From Candidatus Nitrotoga sp. BS (GTDB lineage: Bacteria; Pseudomonadota; Gammaproteobacteria; Burkholderiales; Gallionellaceae), in the NCBI RefSeq assembly GCF_927797785.1, contig NZ_CAKMLL010000103.1, forward strand, positions 1-52,941: a stretch of 52,941 nucleotides of DNA, given 5' to 3'. The notes below the pieces were generated by a model. That model was not told the origin of the DNA. It was given only the letters and a program-made list of their open reading frames with translations, and made no database searches. Both the position numbers and the translations under genes were made by a program. Position 1 is the stretch's first letter. Each line of letters starts with the position of its first letter. Below, piece by piece: positions 28,433-38,096 of this stretch.

Positions 28433-28538
28433 GTGTGTAAACAAAGAATAGGAATACCGAGTTGGTATGCCTTGAAAGGTATACCATTAAAGGAAATGGG
28501 CAATGCAAATCCCGCTAACTTGATACGATAACGACAAG

Positions 28539-28568
28539 TTGATCAGGCAGGAGGTTTTAGAGTAGAAT
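28539..28568 (+). promoter_or_regulatory. Possible promoter of rpmB-rpmG
   Basis: TTGATC (28539-28544), 18 bases, TAGAAT (28563-28568), about 32 bases before the rpmB ATG. An imperfect 8-base hairpin (ggtatgcc with ggtatacc, ~28463-28486) further upstream could end xseA transcripts, though no T run follows. Confidence 0.4.
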
Positions 28569-28600
28569 TACGGTTTTGCAAACTAGTTGGAGAAATAGCT

Positions 28601-28837
28601 ATGGCTCGCGTCTGTCAAGTAACGGGGAAACGCCCGATGGTGGGAAACAATGTATCTCACGCCAATAATAGAACAAAGCGTCGTTTCCTGCCGAATTTGC
28701 AGCGTCGTCGCTTGTGGGTTGAAACTGAAAATCGCTGGGTATCCTTGCGCCTAACAAATGCTGGGTTACGTACCATTGACAAAAATGGTATCGATGCGGT
28801 GTTGTTTAAAATGCGCGCTCGCGGCGAAAACGTTTAA
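28601..28837 (+). CDS. rpmB: Ribosomal protein bL28
   Basis: 78 residues, normal length, beginning [20 protein letters not shown] with the basic [18 protein letters not shown] segment. It is a component of the 50S subunit. It is preceded by GGAGAAATAGCT and followed 13 bases later by rpmG; its stop codon overlaps the AAGGAG ribosome site of rpmG. Confidence 0.98.
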   Translation: MARVCQVTGKRPMVGNNVSHANNRTKRRFLPNLQRRRLWVETENRWVSLRLTNAGLRTIDKNGIDAVLFKMRARGENV

Positions 28838-28850
28838 GGAGTAACGAAAG

Positions 28851-29006
28851 ATGCGTGAAAAAATCAAGCTCGAATCCAGCGCCGGCACTGGTCATTTCTA
28901 TACTACGGACAAAAATAAGCGTACTACGCCGGAAAAGCTTGAGATCAAGAAATTTGATCCAGTAGTACGCAAACATGTGATGTACAAAGAAACCAAGCTA
29001 AAGTAA
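28851..29006 (+). CDS. rpmG: Ribosomal protein bL33
   Basis: 51 residues: [20 protein letters not shown], then the basic [17 protein letters not shown] and the C-terminal KETKLK. It lacks the CxxC pairs, so it is the zinc-independent (C-minus) form. A strong AAGGAG site overlaps the rpmB stop, and a near-perfect terminator follows at 29031. Confidence 0.97.
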   Translation: MREKIKLESSAGTGHFYTTDKNKRTTPEKLEIKKFDPVVRKHVMYKETKLK

Positions 29007-29030
29007 GCTATTCGCTTTGTTAAGACGCAT

Positions 29031-29056
29031 AAAAAACCCGCCTAGGCGGGTTTTTT
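29031..29056. terminator. Strong terminator after rpmG
   Basis: cccgcctaggcggg (29037-29050) is self-complementary, flanked by six A and six T, so it can stop transcription in both directions: rpmB-rpmG from the left and the desaturase gene from the right. Confidence 0.92.
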
Positions 29057-29244
29057 ATTTACTTTTTATTTACATCTGCACAAGAAACCTTCTAAAGGAT
29101 GAGGATGCAAGAAAGACCATGCTTTTGGATGCACTGACGAGCGCATTGCGTCATTTTTCCTCGCTTTTGTGTGCTGCAACTCAAAACACCTAGGCGGCAT
29201 CTCGACAGTACCCAAAAAACGGAATATCGGCCACTCTCTCATCC

Positions 29245-30411
29245 CTAAGCGTAGCAACGTAGTCGTTGAGAGAACTCCTGTAACGCTGCAATACCGCTGC
29301 TTTCCGCACGATGACACCAGTCTTCCAGTTGTTTAACTAACTGCTCCTTGGTGGCCGTAGAGCTTTGCCAGATGGCGGTCAGCTCTTGGCGTAAGGTATA
29401 GGTTGTCCGTAGGATACCGCTGGCTTTAATTACCACACCTAGTTTCGTTTTTTGTTGTTCAGTCAAAACGCTTTCATCCAAATGCAGCCAGTGTTTGATA
29501 CGTGCCACATCAATTTTATCTGTGGCTTGCAGTTTGAGTTGGACTATTTCCGTCGAGTAGGTTTTTTTCAATAATTTGGCATATCTGGCTGCAACTTCGT
29601 AGCGATTAGCGATAACGGCGTGCAGTGTCTCCATATCACAAGAGGTCTTGGCTTGGTTCAGGCGAACTCGCGGGGCACGTTTCTTCACTTGTGCTAGACC
29701 GAATGTTTCTAAAACACGGATGTAAAACCAACCGATGTCGATTTCATACCACTTGCTGGAAAGCTTGGCGGAGGAGGCATAAGCATGGTGGTTGTTGTGC
29801 AGCTCTTCACCGCCGATGAAAATACCCCATGGCACGATGTTGGTGGACGCGTCCTCTGTCTGAAAATTGCGATAACCCCAGTAGTGTCCAATACCGTTGA
29901 CAATACCAGCAGCATTAATAGGTATCCATGCCATTTGTACGGCCCATATGGTTAAACCAAGAGGGCCAAATAACAGCACGTTGATGATCAGCATCAGCGC
30001 GATACCGACCTCGCTGCGCTTACTGTAAAGATTGTTTTCCAGCCAGTCGTTCGGTGTGCAGTGGCCGTATTTGTCTAATGTTGCCTGATTCTCGGCTTCT
30101 TTACGGTAGAGAGCAGCACCTTCCAATAGCACTTTCTTGATGCCAAGAATAACCGGGCTATGTGGATCTTCTTCTGTCTCGCATTTAGCATGGTGTTTGC
30201 GGTGGATGGCGACCCATTCCTTCGTAACGATAGAGGTGGTTAGCCACAACCAGAAACGAAAAAAATGACTGGGAATAGCATGCAAATCCAGTGCGCGATG
30301 TGCCTGATGGCGGTGCAAAAAAATGGTGACCGATGCAATAGTAATATGGGTTAAGGTCAGTGCAACAACGATATAGCCCCACCATGGCAAATCAATAAAA
30401 CCTGAAAACAT
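29245..30411 (-). CDS. Membrane fatty acid desaturase (delta-9 type)
   Basis: 388 residues. The three histidine boxes of acyl-lipid/acyl-CoA desaturases are in place: HRHQAH at 33-38, HRKHH at 70-74 and HNNHH at 205-209, separated by two pairs of membrane helices. It introduces a cis double bond in acyl chains using O2 and an electron donor, to adjust membrane fluidity. The last ~130 residues form a helical extension ending AALQEFSQRLRCYA, usual for the proteobacterial enzymes. Not assigned more specifically than delta-9 type. Confidence 0.92.
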   Translation of the reverse strand: MFSGFIDLPWWGYIVVALTLTHITIASVTIFLHRHQAHRALDLHAIPSHFFRFWLWLTTSIVTKEWVAIHRKHHAKCETEEDPHSPVILGIKKVLLEGAALYRKEAENQATLDKYGHCTPNDWLENNLYSKRSEVGIALMLIINVLLFGPLGLTIWAVQMAWIPINAAGIVNGIGHYWGYRNFQTEDASTNIVPWGIFIGGEELHNNHHAYASSAKLSSKWYEIDIGWFYIRVLETFGLAQVKKRAPRVRLNQAKTSCDMETLHAVIANRYEVAARYAKLLKKTYSTEIVQLKLQATDKIDVARIKHWLHLDESVLTEQQKTKLGVVIKASGILRTTYTLRQELTAIWQSSTATKEQLVKQLEDWCHRAESSGIAALQEFSQRLRCYA

Positions 30412-30476
30412 TTACTATCTCCTGAAATATCGGCTGTAAAGTATAACTTGGAATTTTAGCATAATTTAAGAGCTTA

Positions 30477-30827
30477 TTAAGCTGTAGCCGCCCAGATTTT
30501 TGCCTGTTCATAATCGGTAAATACGCGTATATCAGCATCCACGAACATGCGCGATAGCCAAGTCTGCCATGTAATCCACTGATCGTCGGTAATAACCGCA
30601 ATCTTGCTGAAGGCATGCAGGTGTTCACGGTTGAAAAACTTGATCTCCTCCCATGCGACATCCACCGTGTAACTGATCATGTCACGTAGGTCGAATAAAA
30701 GATTGACCGTGCCGGGTGATTTAAGCATGTAGAGCGCGTGTTCCTCGAACTGCTTGAAATCGGCCAAGGTGAATTCTCCCAGCACAGCAACATTGAGCAG
30801 GGTGTGGGTTTGTTCAATTGTGATCAT
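30477..30827 (-). CDS. SpoIIAA-like STAS/SEC14-type protein
   Basis: A 116-residue soluble protein with the fold pattern of the SpoIIAA-like family: beta-strands (VAVLGEFTLADFK, NLLFDLRDM), a helix with DVAWEEIKFF and IAVITDDQWITWQTWL near the C-terminus. The family is small, conserved and of unknown role; membrane or lipid association has been suggested. It lies 21 bases from the EamA gene and 65 bases before the desaturase, so these three may form one transcript. Confidence 0.75.
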   Translation of the reverse strand: MITIEQTHTLLNVAVLGEFTLADFKQFEEHALYMLKSPGTVNLLFDLRDMISYTVDVAWEEIKFFNREHLHAFSKIAVITDDQWITWQTWLSRMFVDADIRVFTDYEQAKIWAATA

Positions 30828-30848
30828 ATTAAGTCTCTTCGTTGTTAG

Positions 30849-31697
30849 TTATGCGCCGCCGTGCTTGGGAGCCAACTTCAAGCTTAACACACCGCCTGCA
30901 ATGATGAGTCCCATGCCTATCCATCCCATCAGTGGCAATGTCTCACCCCATAAGATCATGCCGAATATACTCGCGAATATAACGGTACTGTAGGACAAAC
31001 TGCCCGCCACTAGCGTTTTTCCGGTGTGATAGGCGCGGGTCATGGCTAGCTGCGCTAACGTGGCAGTGCTGCCGAGTCCAAGCAAGATAAATAAACCAGG
31101 CGCAGTGATCGGGTTAATGGTTCCGAATAACATGCCGACACCGCTACCAATAGTGGCAATCAGACTAAAATAGAACACCACACGCCATCCAGGCTCCCCC
31201 CCTAACCCAAGCTGTTTGACATTGAGGTAAGCGATACCAGCCAAGAGGCCGGAAATTAGTCCGATTAGACCGGGGATGAGTTGATCTTGAGCCAACGTCG
31301 GATGCAGTAGCAATATTACACCACAAAATCCCAGCAGGATGGCGCCGGAGATAGCCGGGCGGAAATGCTCCTTAAAGGCTAGCATCGTCAGGATAGAGAG
31401 GTAGAGTGGTGCAGTGTAATTTAGCGTTACTGCGGTAGCCAGCGGCAGCACGGTGATGCAGTAAAAATATAGCATCAGCGCAATAGTCCCTGAAATGCCG
31501 CGCCATAAGTGCAGCTTCAAGTGATGGGTCGACAGCGACAGCCCTCGTTGGCGGATGACGGCGTAGATCATCAATAACCCAAGAATAGAACGATAAAATA
31601 CTAACTCAATATGAGAAAAATATTCTGCGCCAAGTTTGACAAACACCCCCATGCAGCCGAAAAGAAACCCGGCAACCAGCATCCATAGTGCGCCCAT
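30849..31697 (-). CDS. EamA-family (DMT) transporter
   Basis: A 282-residue membrane protein with ten predicted helices in two EamA halves: LWMLVAGFLFGCMGVFVKLG at the start, GISGTIALMLYFYCI..PLATAVTLNYTAPL in the middle, and YSTVIFASIFGMILWGETLP near the end. It exports small metabolites in known members; the substrate here is not predictable. Upstream of the SpoIIAA-like gene. Confidence 0.9.
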   Translation of the reverse strand: MGALWMLVAGFLFGCMGVFVKLGAEYFSHIELVFYRSILGLLMIYAVIRQRGLSLSTHHLKLHLWRGISGTIALMLYFYCITVLPLATAVTLNYTAPLYLSILTMLAFKEHFRPAISGAILLGFCGVILLLHPTLAQDQLIPGLIGLISGLLAGIAYLNVKQLGLGGEPGWRVVFYFSLIATIGSGVGMLFGTINPITAPGLFILLGLGSTATLAQLAMTRAYHTGKTLVAGSLSYSTVIFASIFGMILWGETLPLMGWIGMGLIIAGGVLSLKLAPKHGGA

Positions 31698-31833
31698 TCT
31701 TACGGATTATATAAGCGGGAGCTTAAAAAATAGCGAATCTCGCGCAAAAGGGAATCTGACCGTTTACCTAAATAGGAGTCTCGCCCGCACGGGCAAGACA
31801 ATACGCGGAATTTTCTAATGGCGATTATGATGA

Positions 31834-32943
31834 TCACTCTCCTAAATGCGGATCAAGCTGGCGCCGCAGAAACTCATGGAAATGCAGCAGGCCATCCTCG
31901 GTCGGAGACTGATACGGCCCAGCATCTTCGATACCATGCTGGTGCAGCCATTTGCGCCCCTGATGCATTTTCAGGCAGATGGTGTCATCCTCAAGCGCGG
32001 TTTCTCGGTAGGCAGCCTTTTCCGCTTCGACATAATCACGCTCGAATAGCACGATGTCTTCGGGGTAGTAAAACTCCATAATGTTAGTGCAGGCATCGAC
32101 ACCACGCGGAATAACAGTGCTAACCACCAATGTATTGGGATACCACTCCACCATGATGTTAGGGTAATAAGTGAGCCAGATCGCGCCATATTTGGGTAAC
32201 GTGCCGTTGTTATAACGCAGTACCTGCTCCTGCCATTTGCCGTAGGCAACACTGCCAGCTTTGCGCAGGCCATGATTGATGCCTACAGTTTGCACGCTAT
32301 ACCAGTCACCGAATTCCCAATGCAAATCGTCACAATTGACGAACTTACCCAAGCCGGGATGAAACGACGCTACATGGTAGTCCTCCTGATATACCTCAAT
32401 GAAAGTCTTCCAATTGAAAGCATATTCATCTATCTCTACACGATCCAGTTGATAATTTGAAAAATCCAATTCCTTTAGAACAGGTATATCCGCCAGATCT
32501 TTGGTGATATCGCGTTTACCAGCGAATTGCAAACCATTCCAGTGTTGCAACGGAGTTTTATCTAGGTGCAGACAGGGGTTCTGTGGAAAGTGCGGTGCGC
32601 CCAACTGCTGACCATCCAGTTGGTACGCCCAGCGATGCAGCGGACACACAATATTATGTGCGCTACCACGGCCTTCAAGCATGATGGCCTGACGATGGCG
32701 ACATATATTGGAGAGCAGCTCCACCCCGTTTTTATTACGCACCAACATTTTGGCATTATCCATCCAGTTCAGAACATGGTAATCGCCGAGGTTTGGAACC
32801 AACAGTTCGTGCCCGATATAGCCAGGGCCATTATCGAATAATATGCGCTGCTCAATCTCCAAAATTTTCGGATCGAAATACCAACGCAATGGCGGTTGTG
32901 TGAGAGCTTGAGTAAACTGATAGATCTTGGCGATCTCGGACAT
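31834..32943 (-). CDS. Rieske-type aromatic-ring oxygenase, alpha subunit-like
   Basis: 369 residues from the ATG at 32943 (AAGG 10 bases upstream; the longer frame's 14 residues are not conserved). The Rieske [2Fe-2S] ligands are Cys81, His83, Cys100 and His103 (CRHR...CPLH), and the mononuclear iron site has DYHVASFH with His190 and His195. The class hydroxylates ring or amine substrates using electrons from a reductase. No reductase or beta subunit is nearby, so the substrate and partner are unknown. Related solitary forms occur in many betaproteobacteria. Confidence 0.9.
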   Translation of the reverse strand: MSEIAKIYQFTQALTQPPLRWYFDPKILEIEQRILFDNGPGYIGHELLVPNLGDYHVLNWMDNAKMLVRNKNGVELLSNICRHRQAIMLEGRGSAHNIVCPLHRWAYQLDGQQLGAPHFPQNPCLHLDKTPLQHWNGLQFAGKRDITKDLADIPVLKELDFSNYQLDRVEIDEYAFNWKTFIEVYQEDYHVASFHPGLGKFVNCDDLHWEFGDWYSVQTVGINHGLRKAGSVAYGKWQEQVLRYNNGTLPKYGAIWLTYYPNIMVEWYPNTLVVSTVIPRGVDACTNIMEFYYPEDIVLFERDYVEAEKAAYRETALEDDTICLKMHQGRKWLHQHGIEDAGPYQSPTEDGLLHFHEFLRRQLDPHLGE

Positions 32944-32985
32944 ACCAACATTTTCCTTGCAAAAAAATAAATACGTTACGGGCAA

Positions 32986-33593
32986 ACATAGTCAAATTGT
33001 CCCTTAAAATTGCAGGGGGGGGCAACAAAAACTGTCATTCTGTAGCGAGCAATATACTATCAGCACTTGTAGCACATGAATTGTCGGTTTACTTAGCCCA
33101 CAAGCGAGCCTATCGGAACGGTATATTTTCAATCGCCATCACTGGCTTAATGTTCCATACAAAGTCGGCCGGATTCCATTCATTGCCGATCGGTTTCAAA
33201 CCCCACACCACAACTGCCGAAAATTAATCACATACTTGATGGTGTCAAATACTATCTAAATCATTTGCTACGAATCAGTAATCGGCGCATCAGCTCTTCA
33301 TCGGCAGTCCATCATCCACATACAGTTACACTACTTGTTCCTGAAGTTTCCTAGATAAATAAACTTAAATATTAAATTCATATTACACATTATTTTTCAA
33401 TATCTTATATAAATATTTGACCTCATTATTTTTGGTTCACATTAGAAAGAAGATTCTGTTTAATCGCCGATAATTAGTCTACCCACAAAGTTTCCCGTAG
33501 TAGAATTACAGTGTGCTTGCCAAGCACTCGCGCTTACAAGCGAACAGCGAAATCCACTCAAATATCCTTCTGCAAAAAACAAAGAAAATTAAT
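32986..33593. other. Gene-free stretch before the DUF4254 gene
   Basis: About 600 AT-rich bases between the Rieske gene's start and the DUF4254 ATG. It contains a run of eight G at ~33013-33020 but no credible coding sequence or hairpin; some of it must hold the promoters of the two divergent genes. Confidence 0.5.
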
Positions 33594-34238
33594 ATGTACC
33601 TGATTACAAGTAACTTTGTCGCCACGTTTCACGACTCTTACTTGGCTAACCCATCTTGTTCTGAATCTTCACTCATACATAATACTGATGGAACTGAGTT
33701 ATGGAAGTGGATCATCAAGAATCATTTCAACAATTGTCTGCTTTGGGCGCAGGAAGATTTGGCTCGCCGTGTTAAGGTCAGCGACATTGATATCGCCAAC
33801 AATAAACGCGCTATTGATCGCTACAATCAAGCCCGCAATGATGCCATTGAATGTATTGATGAACAGTTATTAATCGCCCTTGAGCTGGTGGATGCTGCCT
33901 CTGCACGAACTGATTCGCCGATCAGCAAAGTAACAAATAATGCGCGTTTGAATAGCGAGACCGCTGGCAGTATGATCGACAGAATGTCGATCCTCGCACT
34001 GAAGATATGCGCCATGCGTCAGCAAACCGAGCGTTTTGAAGTTGATGAAGCTCATCGTTTAACGTGTCTTAGAAAATTAGAACGGTTGAATGAGCAGCGC
34101 AGCGACTTGGGTGCTTGCCTGGACGAGTTGCTAGTTGATACACAAGCGGGCCGAGCATACTTCAAAGTTTATCGCCAATTCAAAATGTACAACGATCCGC
34201 AGTTGAATCCGGCGTTGGTGGCAGAAAGTAAATTGTGA
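33594..34238 (+). CDS. DUF4254 protein
   Basis: 214 residues from the ATG at 33594. Conserved elements of DUF4254 are readable: LLWAQEDLARRVKVSD, RAIDRYNQARNDAIECIDE, SETAGSMIDRMSILALKI and the C-terminal YRQFKMYNDPQLNP. Proteins of this family lie next to glycosyltransferase genes; here it faces a large glycosyltransferase-like gene 46 bases away on the other strand. Function unknown. The extra 27 residues of the longer frame are not part of the family. Confidence 0.85.
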   Translation: MYLITSNFVATFHDSYLANPSCSESSLIHNTDGTELWKWIIKNHFNNCLLWAQEDLARRVKVSDIDIANNKRAIDRYNQARNDAIECIDEQLLIALELVDAASARTDSPISKVTNNARLNSETAGSMIDRMSILALKICAMRQQTERFEVDEAHRLTCLRKLERLNEQRSDLGACLDELLVDTQAGRAYFKVYRQFKMYNDPQLNPALVAESKL

Positions 34239-34284
34239 GTATTTTAATTTAAATCCAGAAACGAAATAAAATTCTCATGAGCGA

Positions 34285-36594
34285 TTACGCTGCCATCTTG
34301 CTCAAGGCGTCTCGCACTCTCGCCACTACCTCTTCCCAATTGCCAATATTGCATTGTCGGAACAAGCGAAGAGATGGGTACCACGGACTATCTTCCCTCT
34401 CCAGCAACCAGCGCCAGTCTGCCGCAAATGGCAACAACACCCATGCCGGTTTGCCAATAGCACCCGCAAGATGCGCAACCGATGTATCGACACAAATCAC
34501 GAGATCAAGATTGGCAATTAATGCCGCTGTACTCGCAAAATCTCCGATGTCTTCCGTCAAGCCGATAAAATGGAGATTGGCAAGCGGATCATTAGCTTGA
34601 GCCTCTCCAAAGCCCTTTTGCAGGTTAAAAAACACCACATTTTCTACGGTCCCCAGCAAATCAAGTTGACGGAGAGATATGGAGCGATTCTGATCGTTCT
34701 TGTTTCCGGGACTACCAGCCCACATCAACCCCACTTTTAATGCTGATCCTGTATTTGGCATGCGCTTTCGCCAACCTTCAACCAAACCTTCATCCGGGAA
34801 AAGATAAGGAGCCGCTGCTGGTATTTCCCCCTCAGCTATGCGTAGCCTGGATGGCAGGCTGAGTAATGGACAATGGAAGTCGTATTGGGGTAGAGGGTCG
34901 CCTCGTAAGATGATTTCATGTATGCCTTTTACCCCTTTAAACAGGCGTTTCAGGGCAGGCTTGCATTCAAACAAGATGTGCTCCCCAAGCGAAGCCAGCA
35001 GTGGCGCATATCGAATGAACTGTATCGCATCGCCAAAACCCTGTTCTGCGTGCAAAAGTAATTTCTTACCGCGAAGGTCTTCGCCATTCCATAACGGGCG
35101 CGTAAAACGATTTCCTTCACCAGCCAATTCTGGCGTCTTCAGACGCCACTCATACTCATCCCAGCCACGCGAAAAATTACCCGTTACGAGTAACGCGAGT
35201 GAAAGGTTCCAGTGTGCCTGAGCAAAATCGGGCCGTAAGGCTATAGCTCTTTCGTAATACGTAACTGCTTCAGCAGGACGTCCTGTGGCTTCGAAAATCA
35301 AGCCCAAGTTGTTATATGCGTCCACGTAGTTGACGTTAAGAGCGATTGCTTGACGATAACATTCAGTAGCTCGTTGATGATCACCCATGGCTTGAAACAC
35401 CAATCCTAGATTATTATGAAAATCCGGAATCGAAGGCTGAATCTGGATGGCTTGCTCAATCAATTTCAAGGCTTTTTCGTGGACACCTGACTGATAAGCA
35501 ATGACTCCCGAATATTGCATCGCAACTGCATTTTGCGGCTGTTCGTGCAAAATCAAGCCATAAATTGTGTTGGCATGAACGATACGACCCAGCTGATGGT
35601 GCTTTAATGCGACGGACAACATCCATTGAATGTCCGCCTCGCGTGTTGCGCCGCGTGGCACAGGTGTCACGACAATTTTTCCGCAGCAGTTCTTGTAACG
35701 TTCACCGCTACCACACGGACATGTCTCATTTCGACTTATCGGTTTTGAAGCAGGCAGGCTTGCCATTGCCGTCAATTGACTGCGAGCCTCCGAATGCGCA
35801 GGATTGTATTCAAGGATGCGTTGAAAGACTGCCTCAGCGAAACGAAACTGCCGCAGATCCCGGTAATTTATTCCGAGTTGAAAAAACTGGATGGAATTTG
35901 TAACATTGGATGGCAGGCTATTAATAAACTCTTCCACTTCATTCGGAGCAAGGGCCATCCACATGTTAAATAAGCCATGAAAACCGAAAGTCTGGCGGGT
36001 AGGATAAGTTGTTTCGTAGGAAAATTTTTCTGCCGTAGATTCTGGCGCGAACCGCACTTGGTATTGCTCCTCCAGCATGGGGCGATATTTGCGGCCAATT
36101 AGTTCATCTTCTACCAACTCTTCATCTAACGGAATTTCCCGCGTAGCAAGTAACAATTTACGCGACCGCAGCGAAAAACCACCGTTACCAACTTTGAATT
36201 CATCTTTGTGATGACCCCACACCGCACCGATATAGTCAAAATTCAGGAATTCATTCGTCCATGCGTTGGGGTTAATAATGTAGCCATCCCACTGAACAAG
36301 AAGCACGAAATCACTATCAATATAATGATGTAACTCATGCAGTACAAACATCGAATATTCCTGCCGTGAGCGAATCGGTGGAATTTCGACTGTTTCAATA
36401 CCTGGAAGGGCAAAATCTCGGTTCGTCAGGAAAAGTACGCGGTCAAAGTCAAATTTTTCTTTAGATTTATTCAATGCCTTGATGGCAAGTTCATGATTGA
36501 CGCAGTCCACGCAGCAAAGCGTGATAGTGCTAATTTGTCCTGTATCCATCGCAAAGCCAGTTAATTTTGAACTTGAAGAATCGACATTTTTCAT
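34285..36594 (-). CDS. DUF5672-SEC-C-TPR-GT9-like multidomain glycosyltransferase
   Basis: 769 residues with four modules. Residues ~20-225: DUF5672, a GT-A-like domain with DFVLLVQWDGYIIN. Residues 288-306: a SEC-C zinc motif with Cys292, Cys294, Cys303 and Cys304. Residues ~315-480: tetratricopeptide repeats (VDAYNNLGLIFEATGRPAEA). Residues ~490-769: a heptosyltransferase (GT9)-like domain with KVGLMWAGSPGNKN and LDLVICVDTSVAHLAGAIGK. TPR plus GT9-like fusions are known; adding an N-terminal DUF5672 and a SEC-C linker is unusual. It may make or transfer two sugars; the acceptor is unknown. No signal peptide, so cytoplasmic. Confidence 0.85.
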   Translation of the reverse strand: MKNVDSSSSKLTGFAMDTGQISTITLCCVDCVNHELAIKALNKSKEKFDFDRVLFLTNRDFALPGIETVEIPPIRSRQEYSMFVLHELHHYIDSDFVLLVQWDGYIINPNAWTNEFLNFDYIGAVWGHHKDEFKVGNGGFSLRSRKLLLATREIPLDEELVEDELIGRKYRPMLEEQYQVRFAPESTAEKFSYETTYPTRQTFGFHGLFNMWMALAPNEVEEFINSLPSNVTNSIQFFQLGINYRDLRQFRFAEAVFQRILEYNPAHSEARSQLTAMASLPASKPISRNETCPCGSGERYKNCCGKIVVTPVPRGATREADIQWMLSVALKHHQLGRIVHANTIYGLILHEQPQNAVAMQYSGVIAYQSGVHEKALKLIEQAIQIQPSIPDFHNNLGLVFQAMGDHQRATECYRQAIALNVNYVDAYNNLGLIFEATGRPAEAVTYYERAIALRPDFAQAHWNLSLALLVTGNFSRGWDEYEWRLKTPELAGEGNRFTRPLWNGEDLRGKKLLLHAEQGFGDAIQFIRYAPLLASLGEHILFECKPALKRLFKGVKGIHEIILRGDPLPQYDFHCPLLSLPSRLRIAEGEIPAAAPYLFPDEGLVEGWRKRMPNTGSALKVGLMWAGSPGNKNDQNRSISLRQLDLLGTVENVVFFNLQKGFGEAQANDPLANLHFIGLTEDIGDFASTAALIANLDLVICVDTSVAHLAGAIGKPAWVLLPFAADWRWLLEREDSPWYPSLRLFRQCNIGNWEEVVARVRDALSKMAA

Positions 36595-36730
36595 CGTTAG
36601 CTTTTACAGTTGTGTATTTTCAGTATAACTTTAAATAAGTTCTTGGCATGCTCGACAACAAGATCAGCTGAGAAGAAAACTCGTTCTACCCGGGGTTTAC
36701 TTCTCTCGTTCCATAGAATCAAGCTGGCGC

Positions 36731-37618
36731 TCAGCGGATGTCTTGTCGCTTCGGGCTTCGTTTTGTTGTACTCATTGCCAGGAGATAGGCAACAATTTCT
36801 TTTGTGACTTTCGCTCTATTAGGAATCTCTTGTGCAAGCCCCGGCATCAGCGTGTTGTATCGAATACTCGATGGATTCTCGATCCAGCGTGTCAGGTATT
36901 CAGGCTTGATGTACTCGATCACACTTGTCGGGTAATTAAGTTCAGGTGCTTTGTTGCCGCCTTCACCATTGATCATATGGCATGCCATGCAATACTTGCG
37001 AAAGTGCAAGAAACCACGCTGCACTTCTGCAGATGCCGTGGCTGGCGGGGCAAGATTCGGAAAGCGAGTCGCAAACTCTGTGAGTTCGATACTCTTTACC
37101 TGATAAGGCATGTCAGACGCGCCATCCTCAAGTAATATTTTTGATTTTATATTGTCCCAGATTAAGTAGAGTGGCCCGAGTTGTACGACCTCGTTATTTT
37201 GTAGTACGTTGGTCATCGTAAATGGCGAACCATCGTCGTGAGCAAAAGCGAAATAGGCATCATGGGAGAGAAATTTTGTTACCGGAATACTCGCCTGATA
37301 TCCATCCATGGAAATGAATACGATCTCCCCTGCTTTCTCCCAATCTTTGCCAAATGTTTTGTCAAAGAGCGCTTTGGCGGAATATGCCTTGTAAATATGC
37401 TCTTTTTTCTCGTGGATCTCGAAAATTTTTAACGAAACTGCTGGAGCAACAATAGCAATATCGCTTAAAGACAACGTATTAACAATTCGACCTTTGTCCT
37501 TGAACTCAATGCCGATGTTGCTTTGTGAGAATGCTGGTGCAGGTAAACAAATGCTGCCGCAAATTGCGATAAGAATCAGAATAATATTCAGCAAACTGCT
37601 TTTGTTTCGATTAATCAT
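36731..37618 (-). CDS. Exported monohaem c-type cytochrome with an N-terminal SUOX-like domain
   Basis: 295 residues. An N-terminal signal peptide (LLNIILILIAICGSICLPAPAFS) is followed by a ~150-residue domain (ALFDKTFGKDWEKAGEIVFIS, LGPLYLIWDN) resembling the molybdopterin-binding/SUOX-like fold that appears without its cofactor in some c-type cytochromes. The cytochrome domain has CMACH at 210-214 and the likely distal ligand Met258 in TLMPGL. Periplasmic electron transfer is inferred; partner unknown. It stands alone. Confidence 0.8.
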   Translation of the reverse strand: MINRNKSSLLNIILILIAICGSICLPAPAFSQSNIGIEFKDKGRIVNTLSLSDIAIVAPAVSLKIFEIHEKKEHIYKAYSAKALFDKTFGKDWEKAGEIVFISMDGYQASIPVTKFLSHDAYFAFAHDDGSPFTMTNVLQNNEVVQLGPLYLIWDNIKSKILLEDGASDMPYQVKSIELTEFATRFPNLAPPATASAEVQRGFLHFRKYCMACHMINGEGGNKAPELNYPTSVIEYIKPEYLTRWIENPSSIRYNTLMPGLAQEIPNRAKVTKEIVAYLLAMSTTKRSPKRQDIR

Positions 37619-38096
37619 ATTATGCCTCCATAGTCGGCAGTAAATGTTCTTAAAAAGATGCCATCACTCAGAATGCAGCACAGCTCGTCGACAAGCAATT
37701 CCTGTGTCGGCATCAGTGTTGTATTTTGAGTATGTGCGAGCAATAAGAACGATCCTGAAAGTTTTCGCACCCTTTCCACTTGCGTACTGTGGCAACAGTG
37801 ACGATTTGCAAATAGGCCTGCCGTGACACTTGCAGGCGAAGTATTGATTCAGATCGCGTTCAAGGATTTGTTCGTGCGCATGGTTGGTCTTCACTCAAGA
37901 TTATCTCTCTCTGTCATGACTCAATCTTGTCTCGCATCAACAGACGGACTCTAATTAGTGGCCAGCCACGGACTGGGATATGTCCATACGGGTCGGGACA
38001 CTCCCAGTGTTGCGAATCATTCCGTGCAGCGTCTCGTCCCTAGCCGTGCAGGACGCCAGCACTCGCGCGCGGCCCAGCAATTCTCGACGTCGCTGT
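37619..38096. other. Gene-free stretch between the cytochrome and mltB genes
   Basis: About 480 bases. The right half (from ~37960) is more GC-rich and continues into mltB with similar base composition. No reading frame with recognisable content was found on either strand. Confidence 0.5.

Noticed and set aside
32997-33227. 76-residue frame in the gap after the Rieske gene
   Set aside because: No recognisable content and no ribosome site; the run of eight G lies inside it.
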